NCBI GenBank assembly: GCA_041725935.1
Contig: JBGRQD010000007.1
Location: 124,001-188,000 of the forward strand
Direction of reading: 5' to 3'
Source: Marivita sp041725935
GTDB taxonomy: Bacteria; Pseudomonadota; Alphaproteobacteria; Rhodobacterales; Rhodobacteraceae
Length of the DNA stretch: 64,000 bases
Under the pieces are notes generated by a model, which worked only from the letters and a program-made list of their open reading frames with translations, had not been told where the DNA came from and searched no databases. Position numbers and translations under genes: made by a program. This document shows positions 8,552-17,484 of this stretch, in pieces. Numbering within the stretch: position 1 is the first letter of the stretch; each line of letters opens with the position of its first letter.

Positions 8552-9132
8552 GCCGGCGCAAGCTTCGCCCCGAGGAGAAAGAGCTTTGGCAGAAGGTCAC
8601 GCATTCCGCGACGCCCCTGCCCCAAGCCCTGCGCCGCGCGGCTGAGCCGGTCAAACCGACGGTCCGGCGCAAGGCTGAACCAGAGATGATGGATCTGCCC
8701 AAGGCGTTCGGGATCGGGACAAAGGCGAACACTGCTGGTCCATCGGTGTCCAAGCCGCAAACCGCGTCGCAGGCCAAACCGGTCATGGATACCAAGACCT
8801 ACGGCAAGATGCGGCGCGGCAAGCTAGTGCCGGAAGGGCGGATCGACCTGCATGGCATGACGCTGGACCAAGCGCATCCTGCGCTGACGCGGTTCATTCT
8901 AACATCTTATTCGCGTGGATTCCGACTTGTTCTGGTGATCACCGGCAAGGGGCAGCGCGACGATCCGCATGATCCAATGCCCCGGCAGCGGGGTGTTCTG
9001 AAGCGTCAGGTGCCTCTGTGGCTGCGCATGGCGCCGTTGAATACTGCTGTCATGGATGTGTCAGAGGCGCATATCCGCCATGGCGGTGGCGGGGCGTATT
9101 ACGTTTACTTGCGCAGAAGCGCGCGCAGCTGA
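8548..9132 (+). CDS. Smr domain protein
   Basis: Small MutS-related (Smr) domain protein of 194 residues, probably a nuclease or nucleic-acid-binding protein. The N-terminal half is charged and low in structure; the Smr domain occupies about residues 95-194 with DLHGMTLDQAH (conserved DLHG), the ITGKGQRD glycine motif, and the terminal HGGGGAYYVYLRR. Its last 28 bases overlap the end of bchO on the opposite strand, so the PGC is packed directly against this housekeeping gene. Confidence 0.9.
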   Translation: MSRRKLRPEEKELWQKVTHSATPLPQALRRAAEPVKPTVRRKAEPEMMDLPKAFGIGTKANTAGPSVSKPQTASQAKPVMDTKTYGKMRRGKLVPEGRIDLHGMTLDQAHPALTRFILTSYSRGFRLVLVITGKGQRDDPHDPMPRQRGVLKRQVPLWLRMAPLNTAVMDVSEAHIRHGGGGAYYVYLRRSARS

Positions 9133-9959
9133 TCGGCGACAAGGCCGGGCGCCTCTTCATGCAGAAGATGGCCGTAGCCGGGATAGCTCAGCACCGTTGC
9201 ATTGGGCATCCGTTGCGCGCTTTCCTTGACGGACGAAGGCGGAACAGCCTTGTCGTTTTCCCCGACAAGAAATGTGCAGGGTACGGTGATCTTGGGAAGA
9301 TCCGCGACCAGCCCGTCGAGTTTCCATTGCGCCATCATCAACAGGGTCCCGTCCAGATGCGCGTCGCTGCGAAACAGTTTGGCATAGAGGTTCAGACCTT
9401 CGGGAGAGATCTTTGACCCCGTGGTTTCCATCATCGACACCACCTGCCCCGGTCCGGACATCCTGCGTTTGAGCATCTTGGCCACGATTGGGCTCAGGGC
9501 GACAACACGGGCGGCGATCGGGAAAAGCACACCCGCCATGCCCTTGAACGGCGACAATGCCGGGTTGACCGCGACAAGGGGCGCAGTGCTGCCCGACGCT
9601 TGCAACAGGCGCAGGCCCAAGGCAGCCCCGGCGGAATGAGCCATAATCGCGGTGATCATCCAGCCTTCGTGGTCGATCAGCGCCTGAACATCCTGCGCCA
9701 TCAGCGGCAGGGACGATCTGTGGCGCGACCCGAGTTTGGTATGGCCGTGACCCGGCAGGTCGATTGCAACGACATGATGATCCTTGGCCAGATCCGTCAT
9801 CACGTCGCGCCATGAATGGGTCGATCCGCTTGCCCCATGCAGCAGGAGGACCGTGTCTCCCTGCCCCATTTCCTGCACATGCCAGCGGTGTGGGCGCACA
9901 TCCACAAAACGCGAACGGTCGGCGTGAGGCCAGGCTGTCAGGGTTTGCGCCGCGCCCAT
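9105..9959 (-). CDS. bchO: BchO, Mg-chelatase-associated alpha/beta hydrolase
   Basis: Alpha/beta-hydrolase fold protein always found with the bch Mg-chelatase genes; an accessory role in Mg insertion is assumed, the reaction is unknown. 284 residues from ATG 9959. A TTG at 9974 is possible but overlaps the end of bchD. Seen: LLLHGASGSTHSW (oxyanion region), the nucleophile elbow MAHSAGAALG, and GYGHLLHEEAP with the catalytic histidine. Last gene of the leftward crtA-bchI-bchD-bchO operon. The stop codon lies inside the Smr gene on the other strand. Confidence 0.92.
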   Translation of the reverse strand: MGAAQTLTAWPHADRSRFVDVRPHRWHVQEMGQGDTVLLLHGASGSTHSWRDVMTDLAKDHHVVAIDLPGHGHTKLGSRHRSSLPLMAQDVQALIDHEGWMITAIMAHSAGAALGLRLLQASGSTAPLVAVNPALSPFKGMAGVLFPIAARVVALSPIVAKMLKRRMSGPGQVVSMMETTGSKISPEGLNLYAKLFRSDAHLDGTLLMMAQWKLDGLVADLPKITVPCTFLVGENDKAVPPSSVKESAQRMPNATVLSYPGYGHLLHEEAPGLVADQLRALLRK

Positions 9960-9963
9960 GATG

Positions 9964-11649
9964 TCAGTTGCCAAGTGCGGTTTCGATGGCGCGGCTTAGT
10001 CCCTTGGCGTCGGCGCGGGGCAGCGGGATGTATTTCGCGTTCATCACATCGCAGAGCGTACGGAGATCGCGGTGCGGTCGTACGGATGTGTCGATCATCG
10101 CGCTGGGGATATTCAGAGACCGCACGTGGCGGGCCATCGCCTGTGCATCGTCATTCGCGGCAGCACGGCCCGTCTTGCCGGGAAGCGGCACGTTTGCGCG
10201 ACCGTCGGTCAGAACGGCTATGGACGGTGAAAGCCCTTGCGCCCGCACGCGCTGGGCAAGGTCTGCGGCGGCCTTGAGACCAGAGGCAAGCGGTGTGCCA
10301 CCGCCACCGGGAAGCCCGGCCAAACGGCGTTTGGTCTGCACGAGTGATCGCGTTGGTGGCAGAATGAGATCAGCGCCCTCGCCCCGGAACGCAATCAGCG
10401 CCACGTGATCGCGGCGGGCATAGGCATCGGCCAACATCAGTTCGACAGCACCTTTCGCCTCGGACAGGCGCGCGACGGCAGCAGAACCGGAGGCGTCGAC
10501 GGCAAAGATCACCAGACGGTCGGACACCTCTTGGAACACTTTCACATGGATGTCGGATGGGCGGATCAGAACACCTGTGCGCTCCGGGTTTTGCTTGCGG
10601 CGGATGGTCTGCCACGGCACGGCGGCGCGCAGGGTGGCGACCAGATCAATCCGGTTGCCGCCGTCCAGCCGTCCCGGACGTGATGGCAAAGGCCGACCGC
10701 GCCGATTGCCGCGTTTTTTCTGTCCCGCACCGCTGCTGCCGGAGGCAGTCTTGGTCCGTCCGGACCCTTCGAGCATGGCAAGCACGTCAAAGGGCAGGAC
10801 GGCTTTGACCGCGTCGATCAGCAATTCGTCGGGCAAGTTGAGGTCAGACTCGTCCTGATCCGGGCTTTGCGTGTCGGGCGTGTCATCGGGGGTATTGTCC
10901 TCTGGCTCTTCCGCCTCGTCTTCGACCGGCATCTGCGTGGCGCGATGCGCGTAGACCAGTTGAACAGCGATTTGAAGATCGTCCTGATTGACAATGTTTC
11001 GGTTGTTCAGAGCTGCATTTGCGCGGGCGGCGGCCAAGGCGATCAAGGGCGCGCGCAGAGAGTAGATGCCGAAGCGAATAGCGGTCACGGCCAGCGCTGG
11101 CGCTGCATCGTCGGGAACTTCGACCGCGTTCAAACGGGCCTGTGCTGCGATGATGTCGGCTTCGTCCATGACCATGTGCACCAGATCAGCGTGCCGTATC
11201 CCATCAAGATCAACGCGAAAGGCAAGCCGTTCGGTCAGGGTTGTCGGCGCGATCTCGTCATCTTCGGCGCCTTCGTCGAGCAGGATCAGCGCGTGGCCAA
11301 TGCCGGAGTCCATGGCTTGCGCCAGACGCGCGGCCAGACCGGGTTCGCATCGTTCCGCCATGGTAAAGACAAGCGGCGTTGGCGTTTCGAGAATTCCCTT
11401 GGCGCGAATGATCGCGCCGCGAGTGAGGGTTTCGCCAATATCGACGCCGCCAAACAGCTGGAGATCTGAGATCGAGGGCGCAATGCGGCGCGCCTTTGGA
11501 AAGATCGTCTTGATCGGGGCACAGAACATGTCTCGCACCGGTCCGGCGCGTGCGCGCAGGTGCAGACCCCCCAACCCTGCCGGATCGACCGCCAGAAGCG
11601 TCAGGGCCAATTGGCCTTGGACGTTTACGGCAGTTGGGTCTTCTTTCAT
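9964..11649 (-). CDS. bchD: Magnesium chelatase subunit D
   Basis: ATPase-like scaffold that joins BchI in the motor driving Mg2+ insertion into protoporphyrin IX by BchH. 561 residues: a degenerate AAA+ domain (about 1-200), an acidic Pro/Asp-rich linker near 243-285, and a C-terminal von Willebrand A domain from about 375 with the MIDAS motif DASGS and the GGGGTPLASGL segment. The start overlaps the bchI stop by 4 bases, and the gene ends 4 bases before the bchO ATG. Confidence 0.95.
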   Translation of the reverse strand: MKEDPTAVNVQGQLALTLLAVDPAGLGGLHLRARAGPVRDMFCAPIKTIFPKARRIAPSISDLQLFGGVDIGETLTRGAIIRAKGILETPTPLVFTMAERCEPGLAARLAQAMDSGIGHALILLDEGAEDDEIAPTTLTERLAFRVDLDGIRHADLVHMVMDEADIIAAQARLNAVEVPDDAAPALAVTAIRFGIYSLRAPLIALAAARANAALNNRNIVNQDDLQIAVQLVYAHRATQMPVEDEAEEPEDNTPDDTPDTQSPDQDESDLNLPDELLIDAVKAVLPFDVLAMLEGSGRTKTASGSSGAGQKKRGNRRGRPLPSRPGRLDGGNRIDLVATLRAAVPWQTIRRKQNPERTGVLIRPSDIHVKVFQEVSDRLVIFAVDASGSAAVARLSEAKGAVELMLADAYARRDHVALIAFRGEGADLILPPTRSLVQTKRRLAGLPGGGGTPLASGLKAAADLAQRVRAQGLSPSIAVLTDGRANVPLPGKTGRAAANDDAQAMARHVRSLNIPSAMIDTSVRPHRDLRTLCDVMNAKYIPLPRADAKGLSRAIETALGN

Positions 11650-12650
11650 GCAAAGACTTCCTCGACCGTGCGGTCAACGCGGGTGGACGACCCCGCATCA
11701 TCGAGCGGATCGCGGCGCAACCGGTGGCTGAGCGCCATGGAGGCCACGGCGCGCAGATGATCGCGCGTGACACTTGGGCTGCCCTTGTATGCCGCCAAGG
11801 CGCGGGCAGCGCGCAAAAGGGTCAGTTCACCGCGCAATCCGTCCGAGCCGATGGCAACGCACAGACCGGCGCAATCGCGCAGCGTGTCGTCGGGGGCATC
11901 GATACTTTTTAGAGCATCTCGGGCGGCTAGGATCGCATCGCGGATCTTGGTGTCCTCGACCGACCATTTTTCAACAAATGCATCCGGGTTGGTGTCAAAC
12001 GCGGCGCGGCGGCGGATCACTTCGACCCGTTCTTCGATATCGTTCGGGGACCGGACTTCGACCGACAGACCGAAACGGTCGAGAAGCTGCGGACGCAATT
12101 CTCCTTCTTCGGGGTTGCCAGAGCCGACGAGCACAAAGCGCGCGTCATGACGGATCGACAGACCTTCGCGTTCGATGACGTTCTCGCCGGATTGCGCCAC
12201 GTCCAGAAGCAGATCGACCAGATGATCCTCGAGCAGGTTCACTTCATCGATATACAGGTATCCGCGGTTCGCCTTGGCCAGTAGACCGGGTTCAAACGCC
12301 TTTTCCCCGCGACTGAGCGCGCGTTCTATGTCGAGCGCGCCGACCAGCCGGTCTTCGGTTGTGCCAAGGGGCAGATCGACCACGGGTGTCGGCACGTCGA
12401 TGGTGTTGCCGGACACGGCGTCCGCCCAGTCGGGCATGTCGTCAAGAGTGGCCGCGTTAGTCGCGCTGCCTTCGAGTTTCGAGATTTGTGGCAACAGTGC
12501 CGCAAGCGCGCGCACGGCGGTGGATTTGCCGGTGCCCCGATCCCCAAAGACGAGAACGCCGCCGATGCCTGGGTCGATTGCGGTGAGAACCATGGCGAGT
12601 TTCATCTGGTCCTGGCCGACGATGGCGGAAAAGGGGAACTGATGTCTCAT
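11646..12650 (-). CDS. bchI: Magnesium chelatase ATPase subunit I
   Basis: AAA+ ATPase that powers Mg insertion. 334 residues from ATG 12650 (MRHQFPFSAIVGQ), chosen because BchI/ChlI proteins start just before FPFxAIVGQ and because this ATG overlaps the crtA stop. Walker A FGDRGTGKST is at residues 35-44, Walker B is GYLYIDEVNLLEDHLVD, and GSGNPEEGELRPQLLDRFG is the sensor/arginine-finger segment. Same operon as crtA, bchD and bchO. Confidence 0.96.
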   Translation of the reverse strand: MRHQFPFSAIVGQDQMKLAMVLTAIDPGIGGVLVFGDRGTGKSTAVRALAALLPQISKLEGSATNAATLDDMPDWADAVSGNTIDVPTPVVDLPLGTTEDRLVGALDIERALSRGEKAFEPGLLAKANRGYLYIDEVNLLEDHLVDLLLDVAQSGENVIEREGLSIRHDARFVLVGSGNPEEGELRPQLLDRFGLSVEVRSPNDIEERVEVIRRRAAFDTNPDAFVEKWSVEDTKIRDAILAARDALKSIDAPDDTLRDCAGLCVAIGSDGLRGELTLLRAARALAAYKGSPSVTRDHLRAVASMALSHRLRRDPLDDAGSSTRVDRTVEEVFA

Positions 12651-13354
12651 GCAGCGATATCCTTGAGAATGCGGGGGGATTGGCCGTCCCAGCTGCCGGT
12701 CTCGTCGGCAACCCGGAACCGGGCATAGAGTTCTTCGCGGAACCAATTGCCATCACGCACGGCGCGGATGGCCTGCGCGTGGGGGCCATTGTTGCGGGCG
12801 AATGCGGCCATGGACCCGGAATCGGGCCAGATGGAGAAGGTGATCTGCTGGAAGAGCGGAACCTCTCCGATGCCGATCTTGAACAGGACGTTCTGATCGC
12901 GGCCAATGACGCCACTGATGTCAGGTACGTGTTTCCAGAATTGTGCAGCAACGACGGGCCGGACCGTGGCGCGGGTCAGCGCGGCGATCGGCCCGGTCTG
13001 CGCGGGGCTTTCCTCGACAAACGGGGATTGGCCAGACCACGCGCCCCGTGCGGAATAGGGCGTCAGGAACAGCGTCCAGTGTTCCGACGCCTTGGCCCTG
13101 TAGCGGTCGAAGATGGATTCCTGTGCAACCGCCTGTTTCGCGCGGTCGAGGTCGGGCCAGACTGTCAGGATGGCATAGACCGAGGTGTTGGGAATGGGCG
13201 TGAAGCCTTCGCCGGTGCCCGATCCGCAAAGTTTCCAAAATTGCAGCCCGTCGATTCGGGGAAGCGACAACCGTGCGGCGCCCATCATCGTCAGCGCCCA
13301 CAGCCGCGATAGCGGTGTGGCAAAGCGGTAAAAGCTCAGGCTCACGGTCTGCAT
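12647..13354 (-). CDS. crtA: Spheroidene monooxygenase CrtA
   Basis: Heme-type monooxygenase that adds the 2-keto group to spheroidene, giving spheroidenone in the presence of oxygen. 235 residues from ATG 13354 (MQTVSLSFYRF), which has GGGAA about 5 bases upstream. An ATG at 13366 (239 residues) is the alternative, but it has no visible ribosome site and almost touches the PpsR palindrome at 13369-13386. Family landmarks are LCGSGTGEGFTPIPNTSVYAI and GMGxFHM-like regions replaced here by FSIWPDSGSMAAFA. First gene of the leftward bchIDO operon and divergent from crtI. Confidence 0.93.
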   Translation of the reverse strand: MQTVSLSFYRFATPLSRLWALTMMGAARLSLPRIDGLQFWKLCGSGTGEGFTPIPNTSVYAILTVWPDLDRAKQAVAQESIFDRYRAKASEHWTLFLTPYSARGAWSGQSPFVEESPAQTGPIAALTRATVRPVVAAQFWKHVPDISGVIGRDQNVLFKIGIGEVPLFQQITFSIWPDSGSMAAFARNNGPHAQAIRAVRDGNWFREELYARFRVADETGSWDGQSPRILKDIAA

Positions 13355-13368
13355 TTCGGTTCCCATAG

Positions 13369-13386
13369 TGTCAACTTAGTCTGACA
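13369..13386. promoter_or_regulatory. PpsR/CrtJ-type palindrome, crtA side
   Basis: TGTCAACTTAGTCTGACA fits the TGT-N12-ACA consensus of the repressor PpsR (CrtJ), with inner symmetry beyond the six fixed bases. It lies 3 bases before the upstream crtA ATG. It is paired with a second site 75 bases away on the crtI side, as in the crtA-crtI region of Rhodobacter. Confidence 0.75.
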
Positions 13387-13443
13387 TAATTTCGAGATGC
13401 AGGAAAGATATTAAATAATTTGACGCAGGCGGCGGCAATTTAT

Positions 13444-13461
13444 TGTAAAGTAAAGTTGACA
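13444..13461. promoter_or_regulatory. PpsR/CrtJ-type palindrome, crtI side
   Basis: TGTAAAGTAAAGTTGACA matches TGT-N12-ACA and ends 15 bases before the crtI start. A TATACT sequence on the minus strand just beside it (about 13461-13466) could be the -10 element of the leftward crtA promoter, so repressor binding here could block both directions. Confidence 0.75.
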
Positions 13462-13476
13462 GTATATCATGAGCCA

Positions 13477-15027
13477 ATGATGACAAAACTTGATACGGCC
13501 CTCGCGGCCCATTCCGACAAGCTGAGTTCGGCACATGCCGTGGTGATCGGTGCCGGGCTTGGAGGCTTGGCTTCGGCCATGCGATTGGGTGCGCTGGGCT
13601 ACCGCGTGACCGTGATCGACAAACTGGATGTTCCGGGTGGGCGCGGGTCGTGCATCTGGAAAGACGGCCACCGGTTCGACCTTGGTCCGACCATCGTGAC
13701 GGTCCCGCAGGTTTTCAAGGAGTTATGGGCGGCGTGTGGGCGCGACTTTCATAAGGAAGTCGATCTGAGACCGCTTGATCCGTTCTATGAAATCCGCTGG
13801 CCGGATGGGTCGACATTCACTGCGCGTCAGGACACCGACGCGATGCGCGAAGAGGTGCGCCGCCTGTCTCCAGGCGATGTGGCGGGCTACGACAAGTTCC
13901 TGCGCGACAGCGAGGAACGGTACTGGTTCGGGTTCGAGGATCTGGGCCGCCGGTCGATGCACAAGCTGAGCGACCTGATTCGCGTGTTGCCGCGCTTTGC
14001 GATGCTGCGGGCCGACCGGTCGGTCTATGCGCATGCGTCCCGGCGCGTAAAAGATGAGCGCTTGCGGATGGCATTGTCGTTTCATCCGCTCTTCATCGGT
14101 GGTGATCCGTTCAACGTGACGTCGATGTATATCCTCGTGTCGCATCTCGAAAAGGAATTCGGGGTGCATTACGCGATGGGTGGCGTTGCCGCGATTGCCG
14201 AAAACATGGCCAAGATCATCACCGATCAGGGCGGCACCTTGCGCATGGAAACCGAAGTCGACGAGATCCTCGTCAAGAACGGTCGCGCGCGGGGCGTCAA
14301 GCTGGCGTCTGGCGACATGCTGACCGCGGACATCGTTGTGTCGAACGCCGATGCCGGACACACCTATGACCGTCTGCTGCGCAACCGGCCGCGAAAGCGC
14401 TGGACACCTGCCAAGCTCAAATCGCGGCGGTGGTCGATGGGCCTGTATGTCTGGTACTTCGGCACCAAGGGCACGCGCGGCATGTGGAAAGATGTGGGGC
14501 ACCACACGATTCTCAATGGCCCGCGCTACAAGGGCCTGGTGCGCGACATCTTCTCGCGGGGGAAAGTGTCTGACGATTTCTCGCTCTATGTGCACCGTCC
14601 GACCGTCACCGACCCGAGCGCTGCGCCCGAGGGAGATGACACGTTCTACGTCCTTAGCCCTGTCCCGCATCTGGGGCATTCGGAATCAGAGAATTGGGCC
14701 GACATCGAACGGCAATACCGTGTGCGTCTGACCAAGGCGCTGGAGGAACAGTTGTTGCCCGGCTTCTCGAGCCGTGTGACCGCAAGCGAGGTGTTCACGC
14801 CTGAGACCTTCCAGAACAGGTATTTGTCGCCCTATGGATCAGGATTCTCGATTGAGCCGCGTATCCTGCAAAGCGCGTGGTTCCGTCCACATAACGTGAG
14901 CGAGGAGCTGAAGGGATTGTTCCTGACCGGTGCCGGAACGCATCCCGGTGCGGGTTTGCCCGGTGTCATCTCATCTGCCGAAGTTCTGGCGCAGCTTGTG
15001 CCCGATCCCGCATTGGTGCGCGGATGA
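13477..15027 (+). CDS. crtI: Phytoene desaturase CrtI
   Basis: FAD-dependent desaturase that takes phytoene to neurosporene (or lycopene). 516 residues. The dinucleotide motif VVIGAGLGGLASAMRLG is at residues 22-38, GGRGS follows, and the C-terminal FAD/carotenoid motif LFLTGAGTHPGAGLPGVI is near residues 485-502. Tandem ATGs occur at 13477 and 13480; no strong ribosome site is visible. A longer TTG-started frame from 13420 would run through the PpsR site and is unlikely. The stop overlaps crtB by 4 bases. Confidence 0.95.
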   Translation: MMTKLDTALAAHSDKLSSAHAVVIGAGLGGLASAMRLGALGYRVTVIDKLDVPGGRGSCIWKDGHRFDLGPTIVTVPQVFKELWAACGRDFHKEVDLRPLDPFYEIRWPDGSTFTARQDTDAMREEVRRLSPGDVAGYDKFLRDSEERYWFGFEDLGRRSMHKLSDLIRVLPRFAMLRADRSVYAHASRRVKDERLRMALSFHPLFIGGDPFNVTSMYILVSHLEKEFGVHYAMGGVAAIAENMAKIITDQGGTLRMETEVDEILVKNGRARGVKLASGDMLTADIVVSNADAGHTYDRLLRNRPRKRWTPAKLKSRRWSMGLYVWYFGTKGTRGMWKDVGHHTILNGPRYKGLVRDIFSRGKVSDDFSLYVHRPTVTDPSAAPEGDDTFYVLSPVPHLGHSESENWADIERQYRVRLTKALEEQLLPGFSSRVTASEVFTPETFQNRYLSPYGSGFSIEPRILQSAWFRPHNVSEELKGLFLTGAGTHPGAGLPGVISSAEVLAQLVPDPALVRG

Positions 15028-16064
15028 CCTGCCGCGAGAGCGATATGGAGGCCTGCCGCGAAGCGATCAGGCATGGGTCACTTTCCTTTCATGCGGCATC
15101 GCGCCTCTTGCCCGCGTCGGTCAGAGACCCGTCGCTTGCGCTTTATGCGTTTTGTCGTCTGGCGGATGACGCGGTCGATCTGCAGCAGGAAAAAGCGGCT
15201 GCGGTTCTGAGACTTCAGGACCGTCTGGAACGGATTTACCAAGGCCGTCCGGACAATTCGGCCCCTGACCGAGCGTTTGCCCGTGTGGTCGAAGAATTCG
15301 AGATGCCGCGCGCGCTGCCTGATGCCTTGCTGGAAGGTCTGGCCTGGGACGCAATGGGGCGCCGGTACGAGACCCTGTCTGAACTCTTCGATTACTCCGC
15401 GCGGGTGGCGTCTGCCGTTGGCGTGATGATGTGTGTCCTGATGCGGGTACGCGATCCGAACGCGTTGGCTCGGGCCTGTGATCTGGGTGTGGCCATGCAG
15501 CTGACCAACATCTCGCGCGATATCGGCGAGGATGCTTTGGAAGGCCGGGTTTACCTGCCGCTGGAATGGCTGGACGAAGCCGGGCTGAGCGCGGATCGGT
15601 TCCTTGAAAATCCGAAACCGACAAAGGCCATTCGCCAGATGACACGGCGGCTCGTCATGCAGGCGAACCGTCTCTACATGCGGTCAGAGGCGGGCGTTGC
15701 CGCCTTGCCGGTGTCGTCACGTCCGGGGATTTATGCGGCGCGGTTTATCTATGCCGGTATCGGTGAGCAGGTGCAGCGGAGCGGATACGATTCCATCTCG
15801 ACGCGGGCACATACCTCCAAAGCGCAAAAGCTGGGCTGGTTGTCGGTCTCTGCAATGCGCGCGGCGATGACCGTCGTGATGCCGAAATCTGCCGTTCTCT
15901 ATGCCCGCAGCCTGTCGGAAACCGAGTTCCTTGTTCAAGCCGCCGCGTATGAAAACAAGGTGAGGTCGCGGTCAGACGTGGTGTTCGAAGCGCTGTCGCA
16001 AGTTGCGCGGCGTGACAGAGAGCACCGAGATGCCTTGAATGGTGTGCAAGGTCGGCTTACCTGA
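15024..16064 (+). CDS. crtB: Phytoene synthase CrtB
   Basis: Condenses two geranylgeranyl diphosphates to phytoene, the first committed carotenoid step. 346 residues. The first Asp-rich motif RLADDAVD is at residues 45-52, and the second, QLTNISRDIGEDALEGRVYL, near residues 158-177. Start ATG lies in a 4-base overlap with crtI. The gene ends 5 bases before tspO, so crtI-crtB-tspO form one operon. Confidence 0.96.
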   Translation: MTCRESDMEACREAIRHGSLSFHAASRLLPASVRDPSLALYAFCRLADDAVDLQQEKAAAVLRLQDRLERIYQGRPDNSAPDRAFARVVEEFEMPRALPDALLEGLAWDAMGRRYETLSELFDYSARVASAVGVMMCVLMRVRDPNALARACDLGVAMQLTNISRDIGEDALEGRVYLPLEWLDEAGLSADRFLENPKPTKAIRQMTRRLVMQANRLYMRSEAGVAALPVSSRPGIYAARFIYAGIGEQVQRSGYDSISTRAHTSKAQKLGWLSVSAMRAAMTVVMPKSAVLYARSLSETEFLVQAAAYENKVRSRSDVVFEALSQVARRDREHRDALNGVQGRLT

Positions 16065-16069
16065 CCTTA

Positions 16070-16552
16070 ATGTTCTGGTTGTTGTTCAGCATTTTTCTCT
16101 TGGCCTGCTTTGCCGCAGGTGCAACCGGCGGTTTGTTTTCGCCGGGGCCTTGGTACCGCAATCTGAACAAACCATCCTGGACGCCGCCTGACTGGTTGTT
16201 TCCGGTAGCATGGACAATCCTTTATGTCTGCATGTCGGTCGCCGGTGCACGCGCGGCGATGAGTCCGGACAATGGGGTGGCGATGGCGCTCTGGTCGTTG
16301 CAGATCGCGCTGAACGGGTTGTGGACGCCGGTATTTTTCGGATTGAAGCGGATCAAGCTGGGGATGTTCGTGCTGACCGGTCTTTGGCTGTCCGTTGCGG
16401 CGACGATCTATGCGCTGTTTCAGGTCGATTTTATCGCCGGGTTGGTGTTCACCCCCTATTTGTTGTGGGTCACGGTGGCCGGCGCGCTGAACCTGAGTGT
16501 CTGGCGGCTGAATCCCGACGAAGCGAACAAGCGCGCGCAGCCTGCGTCTTAA
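16070..16552 (+). CDS. tspO: TspO/MBR family tryptophan-rich sensory protein
   Basis: Five-helix outer-membrane protein that in Rhodobacter sphaeroides tunes expression of pigment genes in response to oxygen, probably by porphyrin handling. 160 residues with five hydrophobic segments and the family hallmarks GPWYRNLNKPSWTPPDW (residues 26-42), W-rich helices and LLWVTVAGALNLSVWRLN. The position between crtB and crtC is the same as in R. sphaeroides. It ends tail-to-tail with crtC, overlapping by 4 bases. Confidence 0.94.
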   Translation: MFWLLFSIFLLACFAAGATGGLFSPGPWYRNLNKPSWTPPDWLFPVAWTILYVCMSVAGARAAMSPDNGVAMALWSLQIALNGLWTPVFFGLKRIKLGMFVLTGLWLSVAATIYALFQVDFIAGLVFTPYLLWVTVAGALNLSVWRLNPDEANKRAQPAS

Positions 16553-17484
16553 TCAAACGACCAGTTGCGGCGTCGTGGAACCCGCACAGCGAGCATCGGC
16601 TTGAGAAGCGGTGATCGGAACCGGGTCAGGTCCAGTGCCTCGTGCACGCCAACCGTTTTTTCCCCGTTGATCTGCGTCTCGACCATAGAGCGAGAATAGA
16701 ATGGCGCGTCCAGCATGTTCATCACCTGACGTGGACGAAAACCGGAATCCCCCCGCGTTTCGCGACGCACAGCCCAAAGGGAGCGTTTGAATTCAAGCTG
16801 CGGAGGCAGGTCGATTTCAGAAGCGGTTCCGTCTGCGTCGAAATGAAACCCGGATCCCAGTTCCGAGCCATCAAGCCGGGTCGCATCGTAAAAACACGTA
16901 CTGCCGCCTGCAGCGGGATAGCGGCCCCATGTCCAGTACGCGAAATCCTCTTCAAGGGAGCGGGTGCCAAAATTGGCATCGAAATAACCGTGACCCTCCC
17001 ATTGCCAGCCCGGTGCTTCGAGATCGACCGAGATGTCTGAAACCGGCCCGAAGGGACGCCAGACATGCGCTCCGTCTTCTGTGAGGGGGAGTTCCACCTG
17101 AGTGATCGCGCTGGGCGTGATGGTGATGGTGCCCCGCACGCGACTGATCATGGGAGGGCCGGAAATCTCATTGATGTCGATGATCAGCTTTCCGTCATTC
17201 CAACGCAGTGACGAGGGGCCAACGGTGAGACTGTCCTGCGTCTGGCGCAGGGAAGGGGTGCCGCGGTCGGTCATGGTGAAGCGTCCGCCGGGACCATAGG
17301 TTGCGACGTTGATGCACACATGGTTTTCCGGGTTCTTGCGGCCCGACCAGCGATACCAGGGCGAAAAGACCGATCCTATGAAGGCGATGACCGAAACGGC
17401 GCGGCTTCCGTCGCTGCTGATCCCATCGACATACCACCAGGCGTAACCGTTTTCCGGGACTTCGAGATTGAAGTTCGGTCCGTC
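16549..17484 (-). CDS. crtC: Carotenoid 1,2-hydratase CrtC (start uncertain)
   Basis: Adds water to the 1,2 double bond of neurosporene or lycopene (hydroxyneurosporene synthase). Family-like sequence begins near 17484 (GPNFNLEVPENGYAWWYVDG) and runs to the stop at 16549, about 311 residues; GSVFSPWYRWSGRKNPENH and the C-terminal WDRFRSP-like DLTRFRSPLL are clear. There is no ATG, GTG, TTG or CTG in this frame between 17766 and a GTG well inside the conserved core. The N-terminal 36 codons overlap the end of crtD in another frame. The ATG at 17766 would give a 390-base overlap with no homologous N-terminus. Translation may start at a rare codon coupled to crtD. Function is sure, the 5' end is not. 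Confidence 0.88.
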   Translation of the reverse strand, partial: DGPNFNLEVPENGYAWWYVDGISSDGSRAVSVIAFIGSVFSPWYRWSGRKNPENHVCINVATYGPGGRFTMTDRGTPSLRQTQDSLTVGPSSLRWNDGKLIIDINEISGPPMISRVRGTITITPSAITQVELPLTEDGAHVWRPFGPVSDISVDLEAPGWQWEGHGYFDANFGTRSLEEDFAYWTWGRYPAAGGSTCFYDATRLDGSELGSGFHFDADGTASEIDLPPQLEFKRSLWAVRRETRGDSGFRPRQVMNMLDAPFYSRSMVETQINGEKTVGVHEALDLTRFRSPLLKPMLAVRVPRRRNWSFD

